Shown one piece after another: positions 49,448 to 58,272 of a DNA stretch of 64,000 nucleotides. The notes beneath the pieces are model-generated. The model saw nothing but the letters and a program-made list of their open reading frames with translations, was not told the origin of the DNA and made no database searches. The position numbers were made by a program, and so were the translations under genes. Source of the DNA: VRUE01 sp963817945 (GTDB lineage: Bacteria > Actinomycetota > Thermoleophilia > Solirubrobacterales > 70-9); assembly GCA_963817945.1 (NCBI GenBank), contig CAWFQH010000003.1, forward strand, positions 124,001 through 188,000. The letters run 5' to 3'. How positions within the stretch are numbered: the stretch's first letter is position 1; each line of letters opens with the position of its first letter.

Positions 49448-50398
49448 TCAGGGACGCCGGCCGGACACCGAGACCGCAACCTCGTGACGGCGAATGTCCG
49501 CCAGGCCCGCCTCGCGGAACCAACCCTCCACCTCGTCCCAGTCATGCTTCCACTGGTACTTCGGTGCGTACCAGTCGAAGGTGTCGAGCACGCGCCATTC
49601 CGGGTCGGGGTGGTGCGAGACAGGCAGTAGCGGCGTCAGGTACCTGCCGAAGCGGGTGCGGTAGAGCCGCCCCAGCGGCGCCGCGATCCGGCACAGCTTC
49701 AGCAGGCGCTCCTCGTCCATCCTCGTGGTGAGCCGGCGGTATAGGTCCGAGGAGAGGTAGCCCAGCGGGCGTTCGCTCGTGTAGACCCAGATCGCGATCC
49801 GTCCGCCTGGCCGCAGCAGGCGCGGCAGCTGCGAGAACGCGGCGCGCGTGTCCGGCGTGTGGTGCAGGACGCCGATCGAGTAGATGAAGTCGAAAGACTC
49901 CGGGCGGAAGGGCAGGTCGAACACGTCCGCCTGCAGGAAGGCGGTGTTGGGGAGGGCGCCGAGGTTCCTGTTCGCCGCCTCGACCGCGACCGAGAGGTCG
50001 ACGCCGACCACATTGGCCCCGTAAGACGCGGCGACCTCGGCGAACCTGCCCATTCCACAGCCGACGTCCAAGATCGTCTTGCCCTTCAGGGCAGTCGGCG
50101 TGAAGCCGGTCTTCGAGGCAAAGGTCTCGCGCGACTCGGTCCGCTGCTCTTCGGGACGGTCGAGCTGCGTCTCGGAGAACCAGTTCCACTCCTTGCCGAA
50201 GCTGAGGGCGTAGGAGTCCGACTCGACGAAGCGGAGCAATCCGCCGGCGCGAGGAGCGACCAGGCGCCCGTTGGCATGGGCCCCCTCCGGATCGAGCCTG
50301 AGCGGCTCCCCGGAGCCCGGCGCAGCGAGGAGGTCGGCCAGCCACGAGGGCTCCGTGGTGACCGGCTCGGTGGTTGCTGGGGCGCCGTCTGACATCAT
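49448..50398 (-). CDS. Class I SAM-dependent methyltransferase with Trm112-like leader
   Basis: A 316-residue methyltransferase. Residues about 20–55 resemble a Trm112-like zinc-ribbon remnant (LRLDPEGAHANGRLV) without cysteines. Motif I ILDVGCGMGRFAEVAASYG, VGVDLS, and FDFIYSIGVLHHTPD define the Methyltransf_11 fold. Genes like this in surface-glycan clusters methylate sugars or lipid carriers; the target here is unknown. It is divergent from the epimerase with 69 bases between the starts, which must hold both promoters. ATG 50395 is an equal start candidate. Confidence 0.85.
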   Translation of the reverse strand: MMSDGAPATTEPVTTEPSWLADLLAAPGSGEPLRLDPEGAHANGRLVAPRAGGLLRFVESDSYALSFGKEWNWFSETQLDRPEEQRTESRETFASKTGFTPTALKGKTILDVGCGMGRFAEVAASYGANVVGVDLSVAVEAANRNLGALPNTAFLQADVFDLPFRPESFDFIYSIGVLHHTPDTRAAFSQLPRLLRPGGRIAIWVYTSERPLGYLSSDLYRRLTTRMDEERLLKLCRIAAPLGRLYRTRFGRYLTPLLPVSHHPDPEWRVLDTFDWYAPKYQWKHDWDEVEGWFREAGLADIRRHEVAVSVSGRRP

Positions 50399-50467
50399 GC
50401 CGGCCGTGATTCTGGCAGGTGAAAGTGCGGCGCCACGTCGTCCGTCCCGCGGCTGGCGCAGATCGCG

Positions 50468-51439
50468 ATGAGGGCGCTGGTCACCGGCGGCGCCGGCTTC
50501 ATCGGATCGCACCTCGCATCGCGACTCGTCGCCGACGGTCACGAGGTGCGTGTGCTCGACAACTTCTCCACCGGTTCGCGGTCGAACCTGGTCGGTTTGG
50601 CGGCCTCCGTCGACCTGGTCGAGGGGGATATCCAGAGCTACGAGCGAGCGCACAATGCCGTCCAAGGCTGTGAGGTCGTATTCCACCAGGCCGCCCTACC
50701 CTCGGTTCCCCGCTCGGTTCAGGACCCGCTGACCAGCAACGCGGTGAACGTGATCGGCACCCTTAACCTGCTGCTCGCCTCGCGCGACAGCGGCGTGCGC
50801 CGGGTGGTGTTCGCTTCCTCCTCCTCGATCTACGGCGCCGACAGGACGCTGCCCAAGCGCGAGGACCGCGCGCCGATGCCGATCGCACCCTACGCCGTCG
50901 CGAAGCTAGCCGGCGAGGGCTACTGCCGCAGCTTCGCCGAGGTCTACGGGCTCGAGACCGTTGCCCTGCGTTACTTCAACGTGTTCGGACCGGGCCAGGA
51001 CCCGCTCTCACAATACGCGGCCGTCATTCCCAAGTTCATCACCGCCCTGCTGGAAGAGGAAGCGCCGGTGGTGTTCGGTGACGGTGAGCAGTCGCGCGAC
51101 TTCACCTACATCGACAACGTGGTCGAGGCGAACCTGCTGGCCGCGGATGCCGTCGGCGTCTCCGGGAGGACCTTCAACATCGCCTGCGGCGAGCGGATCA
51201 CCCTGAATGGCCTCTTGGAGGAGCTGCGCAGCATTCTCGGCAGCAAGGTCGAGGCTTCCTACCTCGAACAGCGGCCTGGTGACGTGAGGCATTCGCTGGC
51301 CGACATCTCACTGGCCCGGGAGCATCTCGGCTACCGGCCGGCCGTGGAGTTCAGCGACGGCCTGCGGCGCACCGTGGAGCATCACCGGACGCAGGCCGGC
51401 GCCAGCGCGGAGCGCTCCGGCTCAGCCGCGCTCTCCTGA
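50468..51439 (+). CDS. NAD-dependent epimerase/dehydratase (UDP-sugar 4-epimerase-like)
   Basis: An extended-SDR sugar-nucleotide enzyme of 323 residues. The NAD motif TGGAGFIGSHLASRL, the catalytic Ser-Ser region FASSSSIYG, YAVAK as the Tyr-x3-Lys pair, and RYFNVFGPGQDP match the GalE/WbpP branch that epimerises UDP-hexoses. The product would feed the polysaccharide made by the surrounding genes. Its 3' end overlaps the convergent O-antigen-ligase-like gene by 18 bases. Confidence 0.9.
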   Translation: MRALVTGGAGFIGSHLASRLVADGHEVRVLDNFSTGSRSNLVGLAASVDLVEGDIQSYERAHNAVQGCEVVFHQAALPSVPRSVQDPLTSNAVNVIGTLNLLLASRDSGVRRVVFASSSSIYGADRTLPKREDRAPMPIAPYAVAKLAGEGYCRSFAEVYGLETVALRYFNVFGPGQDPLSQYAAVIPKFITALLEEEAPVVFGDGEQSRDFTYIDNVVEANLLAADAVGVSGRTFNIACGERITLNGLLEELRSILGSKVEASYLEQRPGDVRHSLADISLAREHLGYRPAVEFSDGLRRTVEHHRTQAGASAERSGSAALS

Positions 51440-53167
51440 GCGCTCGCGGCCGGCACAGATGACTGCCGCCGCCAGGGCTATCGGAATCGAGAGCTGCGGG
51501 GTGGAGAGCGCCTCGACGAAGACCATCCCGGCTGCCGCCGCGGCGAGGACGCCGATCGCCGCCGCCTCGGGGGCGCCGACGGCACCCGGGCTTCCCTGCC
51601 GCGCGCGGCGGGCGGCGACGGCGCGGATGCCGAGCGCGAGCGCCGCGACCATCAGGGCGAGCAGCAGCGCCCCGACGATGCCGAGCTCGGCGGCGACGGC
51701 CAGGTACTCGTCGTGCGCGGCGAGCAGGCCGTAGTCGAGGTGAGCGTCGGCGTAGGCGGGGAAGGTTCCCCAGCCGATCCCCCGGAGGGGCTCCGAGCGG
51801 AAGGCGCGGAATGCGAGGCGGGCGGCGTCCAGGCGCGAGCGCATGTAGCGGCGCTCGGCCCTGGTGGCGGTCGAGGCGAGGCGCTCGTAAAGCGAGCCCT
51901 CGAGCTCCTGCGGAATCGCTACCACCTGCGTGGGCCGGCTCCGCTCGCGGGCGATCACCTCCACCTCCGACACGGCGAAAGTCGACGGGCCGGCGGTCTG
52001 CCAGAGGTAGAGGGCGGCGTGAGCCGAGCGGGACGGCGGTCGCCAGGCCAGCGAGAAGCGGCGCCAGTCGCGGCTTAGCTTCCCGGTCGCCTGCGGTCCC
52101 TCCAGCTCGTGCGCGCTGTCGGCGAGGGCGTAGCTGAACGGAAGCCCGGCGCTGTCGGCGCGAGCCCGAAAGCGCAGCACGTAGACGCCGCCAGCTTCCG
52201 CTTCGCCCCAGCGGAAGCTGGCGCCCTCGCCCGCCCTGGATGCTCGTACCGCTATGCCGGCTCCCCGGTCCAGCAGGGTCGAAGGACCGTGCGGGATCGG
52301 GCCCAAGGCGCGGCTGTCCCAGCCGCTCAGGTCGCGCTGGTCGAGCGTCCTCAGCGATGGTGAGACCGAGACGAAGCTCGCGTCGCGTCGCTCCTCCTCG
52401 AAGCTGGCGTAGAGGATCGCGGCCGCCACCGCGGCAATGCCACCGGCGACGAGGATCGCTGCGATCCTGCGACGGGACCCGGCCGCCTGCCAGATGGCCA
52501 AGGCGACGATTCCGAGCGCGGCGGCGATGATGGCGCCGCGCGAGTAGGTGAGGACGAGCGTCGTGGCCAGGACGAGGACGGCCACGACGCAGGCGATCCG
52601 ACCTCGCGGCCCGGCGAAGGGCCGGTAGGCCAGCGCAATCGGGATAGCCAGCGCCACCGCGAAGCCGAGTTCGTTGGCGTTGCCGAAGGTGCCGGAGAGC
52701 CGGCCACCGGTCTGCGTCATGTCGACGGTTCCCGAGTTGATGCTGCCGGCGCCCGCCAGCGCCAGCACGGCGGCGAGGACGAGACCGGCCAACGCGGCCG
52801 CCATCGCGGTTCCACGCAGTCTCGGTGCGAACCCGATCGCGACCAGCGCCAGCAGCCCGATCAGGGCGAACTCGAAGAAGCCCCCAAGCTTGCCGCCGCA
52901 ATTGCAACCCCAGGTGGCGGCGCTGAGCAGCGCCCAGGCGCAGAGGCCGAGGTAGGCGGCCGCCAGCAGCACCGCCGGGCGGTCGAAGCGCCACCGCACT
53001 GGGCGCTGGGCGAGCAGGTCGGCCGTCAAGAGCACGGCGAAGGCAATCGCTGCCGTCCGGCCCAGGGTCAGGGAGCCGACGATGCGAGTCGCAGAGAAGG
53101 GAGCGAAAAACGCAGCGGTGACCAGACCGACTTCGGTCCGGCGGAACGCTGTCCGATCGCCGATCAC
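51422..53167 (-). CDS. O-antigen ligase/polymerase (Wzy_C-like) membrane protein
   Basis: A 581-residue polytopic membrane protein with about ten helices and a large extracytoplasmic loop (about residues 255–430) that reads as a beta-sandwich carbohydrate-binding-like insert (GVYVLRFRARADSAGLPFSY, WRRFSLAWRPPS). After the loop, GIGWGTFPAYADAH and AHDEYLAVAAELGIVGALLL are the O-antigen ligase signature. It would polymerise or transfer lipid-linked glycans at the outer face. GTG 53167 overlaps the upstream stop (GTGA), so it is coupled to the GT-C gene. Confidence 0.85.
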   Translation of the reverse strand: MIGDRTAFRRTEVGLVTAAFFAPFSATRIVGSLTLGRTAAIAFAVLLTADLLAQRPVRWRFDRPAVLLAAAYLGLCAWALLSAATWGCNCGGKLGGFFEFALIGLLALVAIGFAPRLRGTAMAAALAGLVLAAVLALAGAGSINSGTVDMTQTGGRLSGTFGNANELGFAVALAIPIALAYRPFAGPRGRIACVVAVLVLATTLVLTYSRGAIIAAALGIVALAIWQAAGSRRRIAAILVAGGIAAVAAAILYASFEEERRDASFVSVSPSLRTLDQRDLSGWDSRALGPIPHGPSTLLDRGAGIAVRASRAGEGASFRWGEAEAGGVYVLRFRARADSAGLPFSYALADSAHELEGPQATGKLSRDWRRFSLAWRPPSRSAHAALYLWQTAGPSTFAVSEVEVIARERSRPTQVVAIPQELEGSLYERLASTATRAERRYMRSRLDAARLAFRAFRSEPLRGIGWGTFPAYADAHLDYGLLAAHDEYLAVAAELGIVGALLLALMVAALALGIRAVAARRARQGSPGAVGAPEAAAIGVLAAAAAGMVFVEALSTPQLSIPIALAAAVICAGRERSGERG

Positions 53168-54591
53168 CAACCCGGTCGCAGACGGCGTAGCGCCAGCACG
53201 GCCAGTTCACCGATCAAGGCAATTGCAGCGGCAAGCAGGATCCAGACCATCGGCGCGAACATGATGTCGTAGCGTGGAGAAAACACGCCAAACAAGCTGC
53301 CGCCAACCATCCCCAGTATGAGCACAACTAGGAATGCAGTTGCGGTGAGGCGCCGACGGCTATCGCCAACGAACGGTAAGAGGAGTGCGACGATGCCCCC
53401 CAAGGTGATCGCATAGATGAGTTTCGTAAGCGTCTGTGATACCTGCCACAGCGTCCGCGTCAGGCCGGAATCGCCCGGTATGTTCTCCACTTCTGGTTGC
53501 AGGGTCCGGATATAGCTGCGAGTGAGCGAGATGTGGTCTTCGTTCTCTTTGACTCCAAAGGTGCGAGGGTCGTAAAGGCTTCTGTACTTGGTGAGTATGT
53601 CCAGAGTGTTTTCTAAATAGATGTCGAAGTGTTCGAACAGGGCCTTACGAGCTAGTGCGCCCATGGTCGAGGATGCTTCTGACTCACTCATGCCCTGATT
53701 GCGCAGCGCGTCGTACAGGGCCGTGGTTGGACGCCCGGACTCCACGCCGGCAAGTGGACCCGGTTCAGCCGTCTTGTAGATGCTGAGCGCGAGCTGACCA
53801 TTGGGCGCGTCGGCAGGCGGTGGTACCCGGTCCCACGTTATGACGCGAGAATAGAGTGAGATGCCTCCCTCGGTGGCTACGCTCGGATTGCCATGGACTA
53901 CCAGGTTGTGAAGCACCCATGGCGTCACAACAAGCAGCACTCCTGCAATTGCAGCAGCGGCCGGACGGATAGCTGCCCGCCAGTCGCGGGCGGCGATGAG
54001 CAGTACAAGCGGAATTGCCACAAAGGCAAGTTGTCCGTTCGCCCGAAAAAGGGTTGCAATTCCGAACATCGCACCCGCCGCGACGAGCAGGTGCCAGGAG
54101 AATTGCTTGGCCTGAACTTGCAACGCCGCCTGTGCGAGCAGTGCAGTGCCAGTGAAGAGGGCGACGCCGAACAGGTAATCGGCCAAGGCGAGCTGCTCGG
54201 TGAGGGTCATCAGGGGCGAACCGGCGGTGAGAAAGCCCGCCAGGACTCCAACTGGTGGACTGAAGAACCTCCAACCCACCAAGAGCACGCCGGCGGGTAG
54301 AAAGATTCCAATGGCGTTCTGAAGCGTGACGATGCCGCTTACTGCATCGATCCCCAGGCCGTCGAAGGCGGCCAGCAAGAGCGAGTACCCGGGGGGGCGC
54401 AGATCGCTCGGGAAGTAGCCCTGGAGAATTTCCTCAGCGACATTGAGATATACGGTCGTGTCCGAAGCTGCGACACCGTCGCCAAAGAACGGGGCCCGCA
54501 CCGCGGTCGCTAAAAGGGCGACGGCGAGCATGGAGAAGAGCAGATTGCGCCCCAAGACATGTGCCGCACTCTTCACGAGGCGCATGAACAT
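53164..54591 (-). CDS. GT-C-type membrane glycosyltransferase (PMT/ArnT-like)
   Basis: A 475-residue polytopic membrane protein with about eleven helices. The first luminal loop contains GDGVAASDTTVYLNVAEEIL, in which the Asp pair fits the catalytic Asp of polyprenyl-phosphate-sugar-dependent GT-C enzymes, followed by RPPGYSLLLAAF. The family uses lipid-linked sugars to glycosylate proteins or glycans outside the cell. G+C is lower and codon choice less GC-biased than in the neighbours, so it may be a more recent arrival. ATG 54591 or 54585 could start it. It is coupled to the ligase gene downstream. Confidence 0.75.
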   Translation of the reverse strand: MFMRLVKSAAHVLGRNLLFSMLAVALLATAVRAPFFGDGVAASDTTVYLNVAEEILQGYFPSDLRPPGYSLLLAAFDGLGIDAVSGIVTLQNAIGIFLPAGVLLVGWRFFSPPVGVLAGFLTAGSPLMTLTEQLALADYLFGVALFTGTALLAQAALQVQAKQFSWHLLVAAGAMFGIATLFRANGQLAFVAIPLVLLIAARDWRAAIRPAAAAIAGVLLVVTPWVLHNLVVHGNPSVATEGGISLYSRVITWDRVPPPADAPNGQLALSIYKTAEPGPLAGVESGRPTTALYDALRNQGMSESEASSTMGALARKALFEHFDIYLENTLDILTKYRSLYDPRTFGVKENEDHISLTRSYIRTLQPEVENIPGDSGLTRTLWQVSQTLTKLIYAITLGGIVALLLPFVGDSRRRLTATAFLVVLILGMVGGSLFGVFSPRYDIMFAPMVWILLAAAIALIGELAVLALRRLRPGW

Positions 54592-54608
54592 ATACTTCCG
54601 CGCTGCTG

Positions 54609-55262
54609 ATGGGAGGTGCCTCTTGGACCCGCCTTTTCGCTGCCCGCCGGGGGGCGGCATTTGCTTGCCTCGCCACGCTGGCCGTGCTGTTCACCTTTTC
54701 CTCGTGCGGGACCAAAGACTCGAATCAGACGTCCTCTCTGGCGCCGAGCAATGTCTTGCAACCTTCCGATTTCTCGCGCTACCCGGAGGCGAGCGCGGAA
54801 CGCGCCTTCATCGAATACTGGTCGGATTTGCAGTACCGGTCCTGGGCCAACATGGCCGCCTACTATCACCCGCGCTTCCGTGACTTCGTGGGCACCGATG
54901 CTGTGATCGGCGCCAAAAAGCTGAACGCGTCGATCTATCCACTGCTGAAGCCCGCAATCGTCCGAGTCGACGCTGACGGCGAGGACACCACCGTCTACTA
55001 CACGCTGAGGCTGACGACTGGCTCGAAAGAGCTGAACTCCATAACGTTGCGCAGGGACGATGGGAACTGGCAGATCATTTATGACTCCCGTCTGGATGAA
55101 GAGCTCGCCCAGCTCGCCCAGAATCGAGCCGAAATCAAGGAGGAGGGCGCGCTGCGGACCGATGCTTCCACGCCCCCTTCGGCGCAGGCCGTGCGCGCAG
55201 CCCAATCGGCCGCGCAATTGCAGGCTCGCTTTCTGGATGAAGAGCTGAGCACCAGTCCCTGA
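54609..55262 (+). CDS. Lipoprotein with NTF2-like domain
   Basis: A 217-residue protein with a signal segment ending FTFSSC, a plausible lipobox, so it is probably lipid-anchored at the outer membrane face. Residues about 55–160 have the strand/helix order of an NTF2-like nuclear-transport-factor fold: AFIEYWSDLQYRSWANMAAYYH, DTTVYYTLRLTT, DDGNWQIIYDSRL. The C-terminal part is helical and Ala/Glu-rich. It is divergent from the GT-C gene by 17 bases. Role unknown; export-related binding is likely. Confidence 0.72.
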   Translation: MGGASWTRLFAARRGAAFACLATLAVLFTFSSCGTKDSNQTSSLAPSNVLQPSDFSRYPEASAERAFIEYWSDLQYRSWANMAAYYHPRFRDFVGTDAVIGAKKLNASIYPLLKPAIVRVDADGEDTTVYYTLRLTTGSKELNSITLRRDDGNWQIIYDSRLDEELAQLAQNRAEIKEEGALRTDASTPPSAQAVRAAQSAAQLQARFLDEELSTSP

Positions 55263-55285
55263 GGGGACCTCACCCAACCCTCGGA

Positions 55286-56398
55286 TCACGTGACCGACCC
55301 GCGTCGGTCGAGTGCCTCGCACACCGTGGCCAGGTGGCCGTCCGCGAACTTCGCCAGGTCGTGCTGCTCGAGGGCGTGTCGCCGTGCGCCCGCGCCGAGC
55401 GAGTGGCGCAGCTCGGCGTCGTCGACCAGCCGCTCCAGCGCCGCCGCGATCGCCGCCGGCTCGTGGGGGACGAGGATTCCGCCGTCGGGGGCGATCACCT
55501 CCCGGGTTCCGCCGGCGTCGGTTCCCACCAGGGGACGTCCGAGGACGGCCGCCTCGATCAGCGCGTTGGGGCTGCCCTCGTCGTCGGAGAGGAGGACTGC
55601 AACGTCGTGCTCGGCCCAGAACGACCGCACGTCGTCGATCGGGCCGCCTGCGCTGACCCGGTCCGAGAGGCCGCGCCGGGAGATCTCCGCCGCGATTTGC
55701 TCGCGAAACGGACCCGCCCCGGCGAGGTCGGCCCGCCAGGGAGTCCGCGGTCGCAGCAGGGCGAGGGCGTCGAGCAGGCGCGCGTGCCCCTTTTCGGGGC
55801 GGTAGTTGGCGACGTACCCGAGCGCCACCGTGGCCGCCGACGGAGGGGGGAGGGGGTCGACCGGAGGGTGGCCGTTGTGGACCAGGCGCAGGCGCTCCGG
55901 CCGGACACCGCGGGCTTCGGCCTCCGCAATCACCGCCTCTGAGTTTCCGGTAACCGCCTGCGCCCGGCGCTCGGCCCAGCGAATCGGGACCCGGTAGAGA
56001 GCCTGGCGTTCGGCGGCCGAGCCGCAGACACTGCGGCGGGCGATCGCTACCGGGATGCCCAGCGCGCGGGCGACCGGGGTCACAGTGGTCGAGGCCTCCT
56101 CGAGCCAGGCATAGACCGCGTCCGGGCGAAGGCGGCGCAGCACCGCCAAGGTGCGGGGAACCGAGGCCAGGGGCCGCAGGGGTCGGGGGCCGCCCGCCGG
56201 GGCCAGCTGGATCAACTCGACGCCGAGCTCGCGCAGGCGCTCCGCATGAGCGGGGTCGCAGACGGTGGAGAAGGTGAGGACGGTCGCCTCGACGCGGTCG
56301 GGGTGGGTGCTGGAGATCAGCTGGATCAGCTGCCGCTCGGAGCCGCCCATCCCAAGGCCCCCAATCGCAAACAGGACGCGGGGGCGCTCAGCTGCCAT
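55286..56398 (-). CDS. Glycosyltransferase family 4
   Basis: A retaining GT-B glycosyltransferase of 370 residues, cytoplasmic. IGGLGMGGSERQLIQLI at the N-terminus is the Gly-rich acceptor-side loop, LGYVANYRPEKGH begins the donor-side domain, and the E-x7-E motif is in DDEGSPNALIEAAVLGRP. It would add a sugar from a nucleotide donor to the lipid-linked polysaccharide. Its ATG overlaps the end of the asnB remnant by 11 bases. Confidence 0.92.
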   Translation of the reverse strand: MAAERPRVLFAIGGLGMGGSERQLIQLISSTHPDRVEATVLTFSTVCDPAHAERLRELGVELIQLAPAGGPRPLRPLASVPRTLAVLRRLRPDAVYAWLEEASTTVTPVARALGIPVAIARRSVCGSAAERQALYRVPIRWAERRAQAVTGNSEAVIAEAEARGVRPERLRLVHNGHPPVDPLPPPSAATVALGYVANYRPEKGHARLLDALALLRPRTPWRADLAGAGPFREQIAAEISRRGLSDRVSAGGPIDDVRSFWAEHDVAVLLSDDEGSPNALIEAAVLGRPLVGTDAGGTREVIAPDGGILVPHEPAAIAAALERLVDDAELRHSLGAGARRHALEQHDLAKFADGHLATVCEALDRRGSVT

Positions 56399-58247
56399 CG
56401 ATCCAGCACCGGTGCCAGAGCTCCAGCACCGCCAGGTTCCAGACGCGGTAGGTGTTGTCGGCGCTGCCGTCGAGATGATCGGCGAGCAGGCGCCGCACCC
56501 GATCAGGTTCGAAGTAGCCGCGTTCGAGGCTGCGGCGGTCCAGGAGCAGATCCTCGACCCAGGGACGCAGCTCGCCGCGCATCCAGGCGCCGACCGGGAC
56601 GCCGAAGCCCTGCTTGCGCCGGTTCACGAGGTCGGGCGGTAGGCCGCGCCGGCGGGCGATCTCCTTCAGGGCCCACTTCGTCGTCCGTCCCCTCAGCTTC
56701 AACCGGCTCGGCAATCTGGCGGCGAACTCGTGGACGCGGTAGTCGAGCAGGGGCGAGCGCACCTCGAGGGCGGTGGCCATCGACATCCGGTCGACCTTCA
56801 GCAGCAGGTCGCCGGGAAGGTAGGTCTGGGTGTCGAGCGCCAGATACCGATCGACGCCGGGCAGGGACGGCGGCGCGAGCGTCTCCGCCCAGGCGGCGCC
56901 GTGGTCGCCTCCCGCCTCGAGGAACCCAGGCGTGCAGAGCGGCTTCGATCTCGGCGGGACTGAAGTGGGACATCATCGAGGCGTAGCGCTGCTCGGCGGG
57001 CATCGCGAACGCCGTGGCGGCTCGCCGCGCTGTGCGGCCCGGCCCGGCAGCAGGGAGAGGGCCCCTCGCTTCGCGAGCCAGCCGGCAGCCGCGCTCGACC
57101 GGGTCCAACCGGTCGGCGAACCGGGCGACGAGGTAGCGCCGGTAGCCGGCGAACGCCTCGTCGCCGCCGTCGCCCGAGAGCGCCACCGTGACGCTCTCCT
57201 GGTCATCCTCGAGAGCAGCAGGGTCGGGATCGCCGAGGAGTCGGCGAAGGGCTCGCCGGCGTGGCGAACGGCGTCGGCCACGAGGGGGACGATCGCCGGC
57301 TCCAGCAAGCGTTCCTCGTGCTCGGTCCCGTAGATCCGTGCCACCCGGCGGGCGTGCTCGCCCTCGCTGAAGCCGGCCTCCGGGAAGTCGATCGAGAAGG
57401 TTCTCACCTGGCTGCTGGCCTCGGCCATGTAGCTGACGACGAGGCTCGAGTCGATTCCGCCCGGAGAGGAAGGCCCCGAGCGGCACGTCGGCGACGAGGC
57501 GCTCGCGGGTCGCCTCGGCCAGCAGCGCGTCGAGGCGCTCGAGGGCCTCCTCCTCCGCAGCTGCCTCGGTCCTGCCGAAATCCAGCTACCAGTAGCGCTC
57601 GACTCGCGCCCGGCCCCCCTCGTAGACGAGCCGCTCGCCCGGGGCGAGCTTGCGGATCCCCGCGAAGCCCGAGAGCGGGGGCGGGACGTACTGGAGCGTC
57701 AGGTATTCGCGCAGCGCGCTCGGGTCCGGTCGTGCCTCGACCAGGCCGCTGGCCAGGATCGCGCCCGGCTCGCTCGCGTAGACGATGCCGTCTCCCGGAC
57801 CGGCGCCCAGTAGAGCGGCTTGACGCCGAGCCGGTCGCGCGCGAGGAGCAGCCGCTCGGCCCGCGTGTCCCAGAGGGCGATCGCGAACATCCCCTGGAGG
57901 TCGTCCAGGCACTCCGTCCCGCGCTCCTCGTAGAGGTGCACGATCACCTCCGCGTCCGATCGGGTGCGGAAAGCGTGGCCGCGGCCGTGGAGCTCTGCGC
58001 GCAGCTCGCGGAAGTTGTAGATCTCGCCGTTGCAGGTGACGTGCACGCCATCGCTCTCGTTGGCGATCGGCTGGTTACCCGTCTCGAGGTCGATGATCGA
58101 CAGCCGGCGGAAGCCGATCGCCGCCTCGCCCGGCACGAACAGCTCGCCGGCCGCGTCGGGTCCGCGGTGGACGAGCGCGTCGCACATCCGTCGCAGCGCC
58201 TCGCGGTCGGCGCCGATGTCTCCCGCCCATCCGGCGATTCCACACAC
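56388..58247 (-). pseudogene. asnB: Asparagine synthase (glutamine-hydrolysing), multiply frame-broken
   Basis: The N-terminal Ntn glutaminase domain is intact at first (MCGIAGWAG with the nucleophile Cys2, RLSIIDLETG, CNGEIYN). After LYWAP the frame shifts near 57800. An in-frame TAG follows the conserved ERYW at 57586. An extra G near 57460 breaks the SGGIDS pyrophosphate loop (seen only by changing frame, into SSLVVSYMAE). Further shifts occur near 57200 (before ESVTVALSGDGGDE) and 56935. The C-terminal synthetase end (VDRMSMATALEVRSPLLDYRV) is clean. Residues between the breaks remain highly conserved, which favours recent loss or sequence errors. In polysaccharide clusters such enzymes amidate sugars. 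Confidence 0.85.
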
Positions 58248-58272
58248 TGCTCAGCCCGCCCGACGCAGTTCC

